Source of the DNA: Phytopythium helicoides | Taxonomy: Eukaryota; Oomycota; Peronosporomycetes; Pythiales; Pythiaceae | Assembly (NCBI GenBank): GCA_024867545.1 | Contig: JANFNE010000010.1 | Span: forward strand, 248,001-312,000 | Length of the DNA: 64,000 bases | Direction of reading: 5' to 3' | Notes under the pieces: generated by a model | Databases searched by the model: none | Seen by the model: the letters and a program-made list of their open reading frames with translations, nothing else | Told to the model about the DNA's origin: nothing | Program-made: the position numbers and the translations under genes | In this document: in pieces, positions 37,264 to 47,783 of the stretch | Position numbering within the stretch: position 1 is the stretch's first letter | How the letters are laid out: each line of letters opens with the position of its first letter

Positions 37264-38283
37264 TAGCCCCGTCTGCGATCACCGAGAGCGGCGCCACTCC
37301 GCACCACGCGCACACACTCACCTCGGATCCCGATACCGCTGTCGAGCCGATCGAGCGCTCCTACGATATCAACTGCGCATCCAAGCAGCCGTCAGTCCGC
37401 CGCGCAGCGAGGGCTACAGCGGATCGCCGCGACGTACACGGAGGAGAGGAGCAGCTGCTACGCAAGGCCCATAGAGCGCGCCGGGGCGGAAACGGCGGCG
37501 CGGCGCGGGTTTATATAAAGAAACCGGCGGGACCCGCGGGTCTGGCGCTGGCGGCGGCGCGGGGCTGCGCTCGGGGAAGCGCGCGGGGCTGCGCTCAGGG
37601 GCGGGGGGGAGCGGCGGGCGGGCGGGCGGCGCGGCGAGGAGCGCGGCGCTGGCTCAACTGCAGGGCGGCGAGCTGTTCTCTGAGCGCCGCCGAGCCTTTT
37701 GGCTTGTGCTTTTTCCTTCTCCCCGCGGGTGGGTGGGCGGGCCGAGCGAGGAGACCCGGCCCGCCCGCTCTTTCTTCAGCCGCGAAAAACTGTGCCGGTA
37801 TACAAACACCGAGTGAAAGCGAGGAGCGCGGTCGACCGTCGAGCAAAATGCGGCGAGTCCGGCGCGGCGCCAACCGTTCAGCGAGCGCAGCCACCACACA
37901 GGTCAATGGCAGGACGAGTGAGTGGCTGCTCTCGTGGCTGCTGACGGAGCGGGCAGTCCCGTTACGGGCGGAGAAACGCCGCGAGGCATATTACTGCGTG
38001 AAGGACGAGGAGCTTGGCCCTTTTGCCTAAACTGTGAACGATCACGGTGATCAAGGTCCACGATAAAAATGCAGAGCTTTTTTTCATAATTAGTAGAGGA
38101 CGCGAAGATGCAGAGAGATGATCGATCGCGTCGGGAAGAACAGCACGCCGGCCAGGATCTGCGGCAGTACCGTCAGGATGCAATCAGCCTTCCTCCAGCT
38201 GAGATAGAGGGATCTTGGAATCCTAAGTGGATCGACTGCGCGACATTGCGACACGACCATCTTCAACGTACGTCCTGGCGTCT
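37264..38283. other. GC-rich intergenic region (RING gene promoter, PX gene 3' flank)
   Basis: The first part is very GC-rich (37480-37760) and contains a TATA-like TTTATATAAAG at 37510-37520 on the plus strand. The proximal end should hold the RING gene promoter. A minus-strand open segment (38317-38090, with LTVLPQILAGVLFFPTRS) could be a further 3' exon of the PX gene, because a GTAGCG donor-like site follows LAK at 38290. A 60-codon plus-strand ORF at 37848 is unsupported. Confidence 0.4.
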
Positions 38284-39838
38284 TCACGCTACCTTGGCGA
38301 GCTCCCACGGCTGCCAAAGGTTGTCTCCGCTCGTCGTCTTGCGACGAGAGCGAGGCGGCGAGGCGAGTGCGACGCCGGTGATGTCGATCTCGTCCTCCGA
38401 TGTGTCAAACTTGCCCTCTTCGTCCGACGACGCGGCGATGCCGTAGCGACGAAGTTCATCGCCGTGCACGAACACGGGCTCCGCGGCCATGCTGCCGGTC
38501 GAGCTCTCCGAGAGGAAGCTGTCGAACATCGGTGCCGGCTGGCCGCGCGCTGCGCGTTGCACATTGGGGCCGTTGCCAGCTCCACGGGAGCTACCAGACT
38601 GCCCATGAGCAGAGTGCTGGTACGAGTCGCGAGGAGCGCTTTGCGCTCGCTGCCGAGGGTCGGAGCGGCTACCAGAAGCTGCACTGCTACTGCCGCGGCT
38701 GTATGTTTGGGAAGGCTTTTCCGGATAGCCTTGAAGTTGACCCGAGCCAGTGCTGCTGAGGGTCGACCGTTGCTTCTCCAGCTGCTGCTCACGAAGTCTG
38801 GCCTCTTCCGCCAGCGACAAGGCTGAGAACTTGGCATTGTTGTCACCTCCCTCCGTGTTCTTGTGCGCGGGCTTCTTCAGATGCGCCGGGCGCTCCGGCA
38901 AGTAGTCGTTGAACATGTCGTACGCGGCGTCATTGATCATGTTGGTCCGGCGGTCAGTCTGGGCAGGGCGAGCGGGAGGCGCCGATGCAATACGAGGCAT
39001 GGATTTGCGTGTCGACGACACACTACCTCGGCTGCTCTGGGGCTGGCCCGACCGCTGACTCTGGCTCGGGTGGTACCCTTGGCTGGAGCGAGGCGCTTGG
39101 CTTGGGTGCTCCATCATGGTGTGACGCTGCGACTGCGCTTGGCGCTGCGACTGGATCGGCCTGCTCCATCATCGAGTGGCGCTGCGGCGCAATATTGCGC
39201 GCCGACTGGGTCATCCGTTGCTGCTCCTGCTGCTGCAGCGTCGTCGAGGCGGACGCCGGGATCCAGCTGTTGCGGCGCGTGAGCCCCGAGGAGCGCTCGC
39301 CGCTGCCGGAGAACGCCTCGACGACGATCGACTCGCGGATGTAGTCCATGTCGGAGCCCGTGAGCGGCGCGGCCGTGTCGACGAAGAAGTTGCGCACAAT
39401 GTCGAACGCATATCCGCCGCACGTGGGGCACTTGGGCGATGTCGAGAAGGTCCACGACGCGAGCAGGTTGACGAACGCGCGCAGCGCCTTGACGCGGTAG
39501 TTGACGACGAGCGGCGTGCGCGAGGCGATGAAGTGCTTCTTGGGGAATGCGAAGAGCTTGAGCGCGTGCAGGTAGTGCTCGCAGCCAGGGCACGTGTCTG
39601 GCGAGGTGGCGAGGAACTTGACGAGCTTGTCGCGCAGCGCCAGGAACTCCGAGTAGCGGCGGTTGACCTCCCACGTCTGGCCGTTCGTCGTGAAGCGGCC
39701 GGCGATGCGGTAGAACGTCACGCCCTGCTGCGAGCTGGCCGACAGCAGCCACAGCCGCAGCGGGCGGTCCTTGCTGCCCGCCGCCGCGTTCATCTCGCCC
39801 ATGCTCATGCGTGGTAGGTGGTCGAACGACTCGCGCAT
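38284..39838 (-). CDS. PX-domain protein with CxxC pairs (PX paralogue 1); apparent frameshift
   Basis: First ATG of the frame is at 39838 (MRESFDHLPRMSMGEMN). The frame is open further upstream to about 40000 without an ATG. The PX domain shows LRLWLLSASSQQGVTFYRIA, WEVNRRYSEFLALRDKLVKF and a basic FPKKHF loop, the phosphoinositide-binding RRYSEF context. Two cysteine pairs, CPGC and CPTC, lie in the same places as in the two paralogues to the right. The C-terminal half is Ser/Gln-rich, disordered and acidic. The frame changes by one base near 39150, inside a Gln/Ser-rich repeat region. PX domains recruit proteins to endosomal or plasma membranes. Cargo unknown. Confidence 0.75.
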
Positions 39839-41043
39839 GGTCGGCCCTGCCTTATCAGCGTTACGTGGCGTGTCCTCGAGCGCGGCCGGTTGCAGTGTGC
39901 GCCCATGGGAACCGCGCGGAATCGCGCTTGCACCTGGAATGTGCTCCCTGGGAGTCAAAACGGACCTCGAGGGGCTCAGAAAGGGGGGAGCTGGTGCCAC
40001 TCTAGTCGGCTACGCTTGAGATTGCCAGAAACTCATTTGAACTGGATGCAGTAGGCGGCTGTATGCAGTGCATGTAGCGTCTACTGACGTGAGATAGGAT
40101 GAAAATTTTAGGCAACTGGAGGGTTTCTGGAGCGTCACCTCGAAGGAGCACTCTCTCGAACTTGCCAGCCTCGCTTGACGACTCCACGGCGAATGAGTTG
40201 AACGCGGTGCTGGCGTTGTCGCGAAAGCGAGGCAGAGCGTCTCCATTGAGCACTCTTCAAGCAAGGAAAGGCTGCGTCGTCACTCCAGCCGTGTGTTCTG
40301 CATGAAGACGCTGACCGAGGCGTGCCGCGACATTAGGCTTCCGTGTGCCGTCGAGATCGGCGTGTCCAACTGGGAGCAGGTGCGTGAATCCGTGTGTTTT
40401 CGAGTGGTGATAGGCAAGCGGTGTCGCGTCCACGTCGACAGGAGCCAGACTGAGCTGCCAAAGGAGCGCAGACGCTCGTCTGGCCGTGGCACAATACACG
40501 TGGCGTTCCATGGAGAGATCGAGGCAGGTAGGTAGCTTTCATGACGAAATAAAAAAAAAAAAGCTTCCTCGCCATCGACCTATCCTCATCCACGGACGCT
40601 AGCTCCGTGTAGGATGCACACCTGCTGGTCAGCACAGAAGATCCGGCAAGGTGGCGTCATGTAAAAGAATCCCTTGGAAAAAATGCTCCAGCCCATCGCG
40701 GCGCCTTCAGAATCCACAGTGTACGGTACAAGCCGTAGGACGATAAAACCGGTAAGCCCACCGAAGCCGGGTCGGACCAAGCAGCCAATCAGCGCGCGAG
40801 CTGAGCCGCCTCCTGAGCGTCTGGTGCCGCCAAGGCAATCCGACGACCCGGCGACATACAAACGCCAAGATGTTTCCGCCCTGCGCGACGCCAGCAGCTG
40901 GCCTGCTCGCAACGTCTCGTTGTGTGGATCCGCGTCTTATTTCCCTACGCCGCGCGGTCGCCAGTGGCGGTCATTACCGGAACCTCCAGGTCGAGCGCAG
41001 GTGCAGTCGAGACAGGCGGTCGCCAGCTCTTGGAGTCGACGAG
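39839..41043. promoter_or_regulatory. Divergent region between PX genes, with possible exon remnants
   Basis: Over 1.2 kb between divergent starts. Two plus-strand stretches could be exons or remnants. One at 40303-40490 includes CAVEIGVSNWEQ and VCFRVVIGKRCRVHV, faintly like the first strands of a PX domain. One at 40682-40900 is Pro-rich (MLQPIAAPSESTVYGTS, PVSPPKPGRTKQP) and might be a 5' exon of the next PX gene. Neither can be joined with confidence. A run of A at 40550-40562 is present. Confidence 0.35.
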
Positions 41044-42131
41044 ATGGAGCGCTTCAGCTACTCGCGCAACGGCGTGCAGGGCCGCGTGGACGAGAACTGC
41101 CAGGTGCGCGTGGGGATCACGGGAGTCGACACGACGAGCAGCAAGCATGTGCTCTACCGCGTGCGCATGGTGAACCTGCAGACGCGCCAGGCATGGGAGG
41201 TCTCGCGCCGCTTCTCCGAGTTCTTCAAGCTGCGCAACGAGCTGCTGGCCTTCCTCCAGGCCGCAGACAAAAAGTGTCCCGGGTGCGTCAACTACCAGAA
41301 GGTGCTGCTGCGCTTCGAGTTCCCGCGAAAGCACATCTTCACTAGCGACTCGCCCGTCGTACTCAACTACCGACGCAACGCACTCACCTCGTTCGTCGCG
41401 CTGCTCGCCTCGCACACCTTCACGAGCTCGCCCAAGTGTCCCACCTGCAGCGGCTTCTCCTTCACGGCCGTGCGAGACTTTCTCACCGAGGGACTCGTCG
41501 TCATGGACGGCAACGCCGCCAACTCGCCTGTCGCCAGCGACGACAAGCAGGCCGTCGCGCGCGACACCATCCGAGAGTCCATGAACGTCAAGGACTTCAC
41601 CGACTACCACCCGGTCTCGAGCCTGCGCCACGTCAACAGCGACGGCAAGTTCACGAGCGAGGTGCGCGTCAACACGCACAAGCCTAAGCCCAAGCCCAAG
41701 CCGGCGACTCACAAGGAACACTCCAACAAGCACGAGCGCCATGCCAAGCAGGCGAGTGCTTCGAAGCGTGACGCTACGCACAGGCAGAAGTCGGAGGCGC
41801 CTCTGCCGTCTCCCCCTGTGAAGCAGAGGAACAGTCTCTCTTCGACTGGATCGAGCAGCAGCGACCCAGTGTCTCCTGGATCCCTCCCACCTTCGCCCCA
41901 GAACGTCAAGAAGTCATCAAAGAAGGTGCTCGAGTACAATGAAGAAGAGAAAGAGGAGGACGAGGACGAGGGTTTCTCGTCCTTTGTGATCCCCAAGTCG
42001 ACTGCCGACAAGCCTGCTGCTGTCGAAACCGTTGAGGTGGCTGCTGCGCAAAAGACCAAGAAGAAATTTAACTTCACGAGCAGTCCCCGCGAGTCCATGG
42101 AGCGAGGCAGCACCATCAACTTTGACGACGA

Positions 42132-42167
<36 letters not shown>

Positions 42168-42222
42168 GGATGAGGACATCAACCTCGACTTCATGAAGTC
42201 CGTTTCGGTCGCCAAGGCGTAA
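41044..42222 (+). CDS. PX-domain protein with CxxC pairs (PX paralogue 2, duplication unit A)
   Basis: 392 residues from ATG 41044 (MERFSYSRNGVQGRVDENCQ). The PX domain spans residues ~15-150: CQVRVGITGVDT, WEVSRRFSEFFKLRNEL, FPRKHIFTSDSPVVLNYRRN. CPGC sits in the loop before the basic motif and CPTC before the last helix; the four Cys probably bind zinc (inference). The rest is disordered: a KPKPKPKP tract, a Ser/Pro region, an acidic EEEKEEDEDEGF stretch and a poly-Asp tail ending DFMKSVSVAKA. The first 14 residues are not part of the duplicated segment. It converges on the RNR gene to its right. Confidence 0.85.
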
Positions 42223-42348
42223 AGTGGACTGAAACTACCACGTGTACAACATCAACATGACCCCCACGTAGATGGGAGCCAGGCAAACAGCCACACACGC
42301 ATTCATATTAGACCAGAATGCCGCTTGCCACCGCTCCAGCATGCGTAC

Positions 42349-42367
42349 AACAACAACAACAACAACA
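42349..42367 (+). repeat. (CAA)n microsatellite in the PX/RNR spacer
   Basis: A short CAA run downstream of PX paralogue 2. The matching run in unit B (about 45900-45917) is similar in length but differs in flanking bases. Confidence 0.75.
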
Positions 42368-42985
42368 AGAATGAAAATCGTAAATCCCCACTGCATTCTT
42401 TGCTTTGCGTCTGGAGCTCGTCAAGGTTATTGCATGGCCGCACCACATTGAAGTCGGCTCATAGAGATGTCTTTTTGGTTAGGGGCGTGTCCGGCTTTCA
42501 GCGAGCTGAAAGTGGGACGAAGGATTTGCATTCCCAAACAATCCTCTGCGCGCTACCAACGGCGAAGCTGCTGCTCTTTGTTCGGTACCGGTAATTTGAA
42601 CGTGGAGGACTTCAACCTTTCTGTGTGGCTTGTGGTGGATGGTGGATGGTGGACGGCGTTACTGCGTCTACTCCAACCTAGCTGAATTGGATGTGTAGAT
42701 ATGGTACCCGTTAGCTTCGCGCTACTACAAAACAAGGAACAGAGGAAGTGGAGGGTCATCCAAGACGTCACATTAGAAATTTTAAGTTATAAACGACGGA
42801 TTTGCTGGTTGCTGCAGGTGAACCACGTCATAGATGCACTTGCATGCTCCCTTGCTCGAAGCACAAAATGCCACCGGGGCAGTGAAGGACAAAATGCCAC
42901 CGATGCAGTGATGCACTAGGCATCCAGTACTCACATCTACCGCTTCTCTTCCCCTGCAACTCTTCGTCCTGCATCGACTTCAACC

Positions 42986-44095
42986 TTAGAAGTCCGCGTC
43001 AAGCGTGAACACCTGCTCCTCGGCAGCGACACCAACGCCGGCCTTGGAGTACTCGCCGACGCGCTTCTCGAAGAAGTTGGTCTTACCCTGCAGCGAAATC
43101 ATGTCCATCCAGTCGAACGGGTTCGACACATTGTAGATCTTCGGCACGCCCAGAGAGTGGAGCAGGCGGTCGGCCACGAACTTGATGTACTGGCACATCA
43201 GCGCAGAGTTCATGCCGATGAGCTCGACCGGCAGCGACTCGCACACAAACTCCTCCTCAATCGCAACGGCATCACGGATGATATCGTGCACGCGCGACTC
43301 GGGGAGCTTGTTCACAAGCTTCGAGTACAGCAGGCACGCAAAGTCCGTGTGCAGACCCTCGTCGCGAGAGATGAGCTCGTTCGAGAAGGCGAGACCAGGC
43401 ATGAGGCCGCGCTTCTTGAGCCAGAAGATGGAGCAGAAGGAGCCAGAGAAGAAGATGCCCTCGACAGCCGCGAACGCAAGAATGCGCTCGGCGTACGACG
43501 CACGACGCGAGTCGCACCACTTGAGGGCCCACTGCGCCTTCTTCGTGACGCACGGGATCGTCTCAATCGCGCGGAACAGCGTGTCCTTCTCCTTCGGGTC
43601 CTTGATGTACGTGTCGATGAGCAGCGAGTAAACCTCCGAGTGGATGTTCTCAATGGCGATCTGGAAGCCGTAGAAGCAGCGAGCCTCGGGTACCTGCACC
43701 TCGTTGCTGAAGTTCATGGCCAGGTTCTCGTTCACGATGCCGTCGCTGGCGGCGAAGAACGCCAGCACGGTCTTGATGAAGTGGCGCTCGTTGTCCGACA
43801 TGTTGTTCCAGTCCTTCATGTCGTGCACCAGGTCAAGCTCCTCGGCCGTCCAGAAGCTGGCCTCGGCCTTCTTGTACATGGCCCACACGTCGTGCTCCTG
43901 GATCGGAAACAGCACGAACCGGTTCGGGTTCTCGATCAGGAATGGCTCGGGCTTGAGCTCGCCATTCAGCTCCTTGCGCTTGTACTCGGAGATCTGCAGC
44001 TCGTCGGCCGCGTTGTTGCCATCAACCTTGACGTTTCCCTCCTGCTGCACCTTGGCGACAGGCGACGTGGCCAGCGCGGGGTTCGTGGCGACCAT
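42986..44095 (-). CDS. RNR2: Ribonucleotide reductase class I small subunit, copy A
   Basis: 369 residues from ATG 44095 ([20 protein letters not shown]), no intron. Di-iron and radical motifs are complete: [48 protein letters not shown] (the metal-ligand Glu and His and the radical Tyr), [20 protein letters not shown] and [15 protein letters not shown]. The C-terminus FTLDADF is the tail that binds the large subunit. The enzyme makes dNTPs from NDPs together with the large subunit. The upstream open frame to 44485 has no ATG and is taken as 5' UTR. It differs from copy B at one residue (Ala/Thr 14). Confidence 0.95.
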   Translation of the reverse strand: MVATNPALATSPVAKVQQEGNVKVDGNNAADELQISEYKRKELNGELKPEPFLIENPNRFVLFPIQEHDVWAMYKKAEASFWTAEELDLVHDMKDWNNMSDNERHFIKTVLAFFAASDGIVNENLAMNFSNEVQVPEARCFYGFQIAIENIHSEVYSLLIDTYIKDPKEKDTLFRAIETIPCVTKKAQWALKWCDSRRASYAERILAFAAVEGIFFSGSFCSIFWLKKRGLMPGLAFSNELISRDEGLHTDFACLLYSKLVNKLPESRVHDIIRDAVAIEEEFVCESLPVELIGMNSALMCQYIKFVADRLLHSLGVPKIYNVSNPFDWMDMISLQGKTNFFEKRVGEYSKAGVGVAAEEQVFTLDADF

Positions 44096-44133
44096 CGTGG
44101 CGGCGGAGAAGCGAAGAGGCGCTAGAATTTGGC

Positions 44134-44161
44134 TGCTGCTGCTGCTGCTGCTGCTGCTCGC
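44134..44161. repeat. (GCT)n microsatellite in the RNR copy A 5' UTR
   Basis: About nine GCT triplets lie 40-65 bp upstream of the RNR start codon. The same place in unit B (47683-47705) is interrupted and much shorter. Confidence 0.8.
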
Positions 44162-44247
44162 TGAGCTCGGGCGGGCGCGGATTGCAAAGTGAGCGGGGAA
44201 GAAGCGGCCGCCGCCAGCGAAGCCCACAGCCTTCACGTCGACTGAGC

Positions 44248-44288
44248 GCGGGAAAGCGCCGAGGACGAGGGCACTGAGCGCGCCAAAA
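44248..44288 (-). promoter_or_regulatory. E2F-like sites in the RNR copy A promoter
   Basis: GCGGGAAA (44248-44255; reverse complement TTTCCCGC) and GCGCCAAAA (44280-44288; reverse complement TTTTGGCGC) both fit the E2F consensus TTTSSCGC. They lie 150-195 bp upstream of the start codon, with CCAAT boxes at 44351 and 44381. E2F control of RNR is common in eukaryotes; function here is inferred. Confidence 0.6.
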
Positions 44289-44533
44289 GCGCTGGTCGGT
44301 GGCTCTAGCGTCGAGATTACCAGCGGTTGACGCTGGGACGGAGGAGTCGACCAATGAGAGCGAGGGAGGCGCGCAGACAGCCAATCAAAAGTGTTCGCGC
44401 CATCAGCAGCTGACTTTGAATCCAGACAACGGCTACTTGCTGTGGCCCACGCAGCACTACCGTACCAAAGCAGCTCGCCACGCACTTCACTTCAACGACA
44501 AGCGATCGTCAACTTCATCATCCTCTTCTTTAG

Positions 44534-45775
44534 ATGCACGAGAGTCAAGAGCAAACGGCTGAGCAAAATACAACGCCGACGGCTACTGCTACCCTGTCCA
44601 TTCACGCGGAGCCTACTCGCTGTCGGACGACGACTCGCTCCGTAGACGAGAACTGTCAAGTGCGCGTGGGCATCACGGGAGTCGACACGTCCAGCGGCAA
44701 GCATGTGCTCTACCGCGTCCGCATGGTGAACTTGCAGACGCGCCAGGCATGGGAGGTCTCGCGACGATTCTCCGAGTTCTTCAAGCTGCGCAACGAGCTG
44801 CTGGCCTTCCTGCAGGCCGCCGACAAAAAGTGTCCCGGGTGCGTCAACTACCAGAAGGTGCTGCTGCGCTTCGAGTTCCCGCGCAAGCACATCTTCACTA
44901 GCGACTCGCCCGTCGTGCTCAACTACCGACGCAATGCACTCACCTCGTTCGTCGCGCTGCTCGCCTCGCACACCTTCACGAGCTCGCCCAAGTGTCCCAC
45001 CTGCAGCGGCTTCTCCTTTACGGCCGTGCGAGACTTCCTCACCGAGGGACTCGTCGTCATGGACGGCAACGCCGCCAACTCGCCCATCGCCAGCGACGAC
45101 AAGCAGGTCGTTGCGCGCGACACCATCCGAGAGTCCATGAACGTCAAGGACTTCACCGATTACCACCCGGTCTCGAGCCTGCGCCACGTCAACAGCGACG
45201 GCAAGTTCACGAGCGAGATGCGCGTCAATACGCACAAGCCCAAGCCCAAGCCCAAGCCGGCGACTCACAAGGAGCACTCCAACAAGCACGAGCGCCACAC
45301 CAAGCAGGCGAGTGCCTCGAAGCGTGACGCTACGCACAAGCAGAAGACGGAGGTGCCTCTGCCGTCTCCCCCTGTGAAGCAGAGGAACAGTCTCTCTTCA
45401 ACTGGATCGAGCAGCAGCGACCCAGTGTCTCCTGGATCCCTCCCACCTTCGCCCCAGAACGTCAAGAAGTCATCAAAGAAGGTGCTCGAGTACAATGAAG
45501 AAGAGAAAGAGGAGGACGAGGACGAGGGCTTCTCGTCCTTTGTGATTCCCAAGTCGACTGCCGATAAGCCTGCTGCCGTCGAAACCGTTGAGGTGGCTGC
45601 TGCGCAAAAGACCAAGAAGAAATTTAACTTCACGAGCAGTCCCCGCGAGTCCATGGAGCGAGGAAGCACCATCAACTTTGACGACGACGACGACGATGAC
45701 AACGACGACAACGAAGACGAGGATGAGGACATCAACCTCGACTTCATGAAGTCCGTTTCGGTCGCCAAGGCGTAA
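44534..45775 (+). CDS. PX-domain protein (PX paralogue 3, unit B) with chimeric N-terminus
   Basis: 413 residues. From codon 37 (VDENCQVRVGITGVDTSSGK) it is the partner of paralogue 2, with the same PX core, CPGC and CPTC pairs, KPKPKPKP tract and poly-Asp tail. Differences are few and conservative (for example T/K and A/V changes). The native start present in paralogue 2 is absent. Instead the frame runs back through the duplication junction into an ATG at 44534 (MHESQEQTAEQNTTPTATAT). This segment is the antisense of the CTR9 3' end and flank. If translated, the protein has a new ~36-residue N-terminus. Transcription would start in the RNR copy A upstream region, so the two genes may share a promoter. 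Confidence 0.75.
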   Translation: MHESQEQTAEQNTTPTATATLSIHAEPTRCRTTTRSVDENCQVRVGITGVDTSSGKHVLYRVRMVNLQTRQAWEVSRRFSEFFKLRNELLAFLQAADKKCPGCVNYQKVLLRFEFPRKHIFTSDSPVVLNYRRNALTSFVALLASHTFTSSPKCPTCSGFSFTAVRDFLTEGLVVMDGNAANSPIASDDKQVVARDTIRESMNVKDFTDYHPVSSLRHVNSDGKFTSEMRVNTHKPKPKPKPATHKEHSNKHERHTKQASASKRDATHKQKTEVPLPSPPVKQRNSLSSTGSSSSDPVSPGSLPPSPQNVKKSSKKVLEYNEEEKEEDEDEGFSSFVIPKSTADKPAAVETVEVAAAQKTKKKFNFTSSPRESMERGSTINFDDDDDDDNDDNEDEDEDINLDFMKSVSVAKA

Positions 45776-46534
45776 AGTGGACTGAAACTACCACGTGTAC
45801 AACATCAACATGACCCCCACGTGATGGGAGCCAGGCAAACAGCCACACACGCATTCATATTAGACCAGAGTGTCGGTTGCCACCGCTCCAGCATGCGTAC
45901 AACAACAACAACAACAAAAATGAAAATCGTAAATTCCTGCTGCATTCTGTGTCTGGAGCTCGTCAAGGTTATTGCATGACCGCACCACATTGAAGTCGGC
46001 TCATAGAGATGTCTTTTGGTTAGGGGCCCTAACTTAGGGGCGTGTCTGGCTTTCAGCGAGCTGAAAGTGGGACGAAGGATTTGCATTCCCAAACAATCCT
46101 CTGCACGCTACCAACGGCGAAGCTGCTGCTCTTTGCTCGGCAATTTGAACGTGTAGGACTTCAACCTTTTTGTGTGGCTAGTGATGGATGGTGGATGGTG
46201 GACGGCGTTACTGCGTCTACTCCAACCTAGCTGAATTGGATGTGTAGATATGGTACCCGTTAGCTTCGCGCTACTACAAAACAAGGAACAGAGGAAGTGG
46301 AGGGTCATCCAAGACGTCACATTAGAAATTTTAAGTTATAAACGACGGATTTGCTGGTTGCTGCAGGTGAACCACGTCATAGATGCACTTGCATGCTCCC
46401 TTGCTCGAAGCACAAAATGCCACCGGGGCAGTGAAGGACAAAATGCCACCGATGCAGTGATGCACTAGGCATCCAGTACTCACATCTACCGCTTCTCTTC
46501 CCCTGCAACTCTTCGTCCTGCATCGACTTCAACC

Positions 46535-47644
46535 TTAGAAGTCCGCGTCAAGCGTGAACACCTGCTCCTCGGCAGCGACACCAACGCCGGCCTTGGAGTA
46601 CTCGCCGACGCGCTTCTCGAAGAAGTTGGTCTTACCCTGCAGCGAAATCATGTCCATCCAGTCGAACGGGTTCGACACATTGTAGATCTTCGGCACGCCC
46701 AGAGAGTGGAGCAGGCGGTCGGCCACGAACTTGATGTACTGGCACATCAGCGCAGAGTTCATGCCGATGAGCTCGACCGGCAGCGACTCGCACACAAACT
46801 CCTCCTCAATCGCAACGGCATCACGGATGATATCGTGCACGCGCGACTCGGGGAGCTTGTTCACAAGCTTCGAGTACAGCAGGCACGCAAAGTCCGTGTG
46901 CAGACCCTCGTCGCGAGAGATGAGCTCGTTCGAGAAGGCGAGACCAGGCATGAGGCCGCGCTTCTTGAGCCAGAAGATGGAGCAGAAGGAGCCAGAGAAG
47001 AAGATGCCCTCGACAGCCGCGAACGCAAGAATGCGCTCGGCGTACGACGCACGACGCGAGTCGCACCACTTGAGGGCCCACTGCGCCTTCTTCGTGACGC
47101 ACGGGATCGTCTCAATCGCGCGGAACAGCGTGTCCTTCTCCTTCGGGTCCTTGATGTACGTGTCGATGAGCAGCGAGTAAACCTCCGAGTGGATGTTCTC
47201 AATGGCGATCTGGAAGCCGTAGAAGCACCGCGCCTCAGGAACCTGCACCTCGTTGCTGAAGTTCATGGCCAGGTTCTCGTTCACGATGCCGTCGCTGGCG
47301 GCGAAGAAGGCGAGCACGGTCTTGATGAAGTGGCGCTCGTTGTCCGACATGTTGTTCCAGTCCTTCATGTCGTGCACCAGGTCGAGCTCCTCGGCCGTCC
47401 AGAAGCTGGCCTCGGCCTTCTTGTACATGGCCCACACGTCGTGCTCCTGGATCGGGAACAGCACGAAGCGGTTCGGGTTCTCGATCAGGAACGGCTCGGG
47501 CTTCAGCTCGCCGTTCAGCTCCTTGCGCTTGTACTCGGAGATCTGCAGCTCGTCGGCGGCGTTGTTGCCATCCACCTTGACGTTTCCCTCCTGCTGCACC
47601 TTGGTGACTGGCGACGTGGCCAGCGCGGGGTTCGTGGCGACCAT
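46535..47644 (-). CDS. RNR2: Ribonucleotide reductase class I small subunit, copy B
   Basis: 369 residues from ATG 47644, intronless, identical to copy A except Thr for Ala at residue 14. All di-iron ligands, the radical Tyr ([11 protein letters not shown]) and the FTLDADF tail are kept. The 3' part of the gene and the spacer are identical at DNA level to copy A, while the 5' third has many synonymous differences. Both copies look functional. Confidence 0.95.
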   Translation of the reverse strand: MVATNPALATSPVTKVQQEGNVKVDGNNAADELQISEYKRKELNGELKPEPFLIENPNRFVLFPIQEHDVWAMYKKAEASFWTAEELDLVHDMKDWNNMSDNERHFIKTVLAFFAASDGIVNENLAMNFSNEVQVPEARCFYGFQIAIENIHSEVYSLLIDTYIKDPKEKDTLFRAIETIPCVTKKAQWALKWCDSRRASYAERILAFAAVEGIFFSGSFCSIFWLKKRGLMPGLAFSNELISRDEGLHTDFACLLYSKLVNKLPESRVHDIIRDAVAIEEEFVCESLPVELIGMNSALMCQYIKFVADRLLHSLGVPKIYNVSNPFDWMDMISLQGKTNFFEKRVGEYSKAGVGVAAEEQVFTLDADF

Positions 47645-47783
47645 CGTGGCGGTGGAGGAGCGAAGAGGCGCTAGGATTTGGCTGTTGCTGCTACTCGATG
47701 AGCTGCTGCGGGCGCGGATTGCAAAGTGAGAGAAGCACAAGCGGCCGCCACGAGCGAAGCCCACGGTCTTCGCGCGACTGAGC

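Larger units (their letters stand above)
41085..44634. repeat. Tandem segmental duplication, unit A
   Basis: A 3,550-bp unit, directly followed after a 6-bp filler (TCGCTC, 44635-44640) by unit B. It contains a PX gene missing only its first codons, the spacer, the RNR small-subunit gene with promoter, and the last 22 bp of CTR9 coding sequence plus CTR9 3' flank. Confidence 0.9.

Noticed and set aside
40945..41781. 278-codon minus-strand ORF (and 44492-45337 in unit B)
   Set aside because: Antisense of the PX genes; present in both units only because the units are duplicated.
42701..42919. 72-codon ORF in the PX/RNR spacer, identical in both units
   Set aside because: Identity is explained by duplication and conversion; no ATG context, no domain, and it lies in the convergent 3' flanks.
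43157..44125. 322-codon ORF opposite RNR copy A (and 46706-47674 opposite copy B)
   Set aside because: Shadow of the GC-rich RNR coding strand; no recognisable domain, and the antisense frame encodes a perfect RNR.
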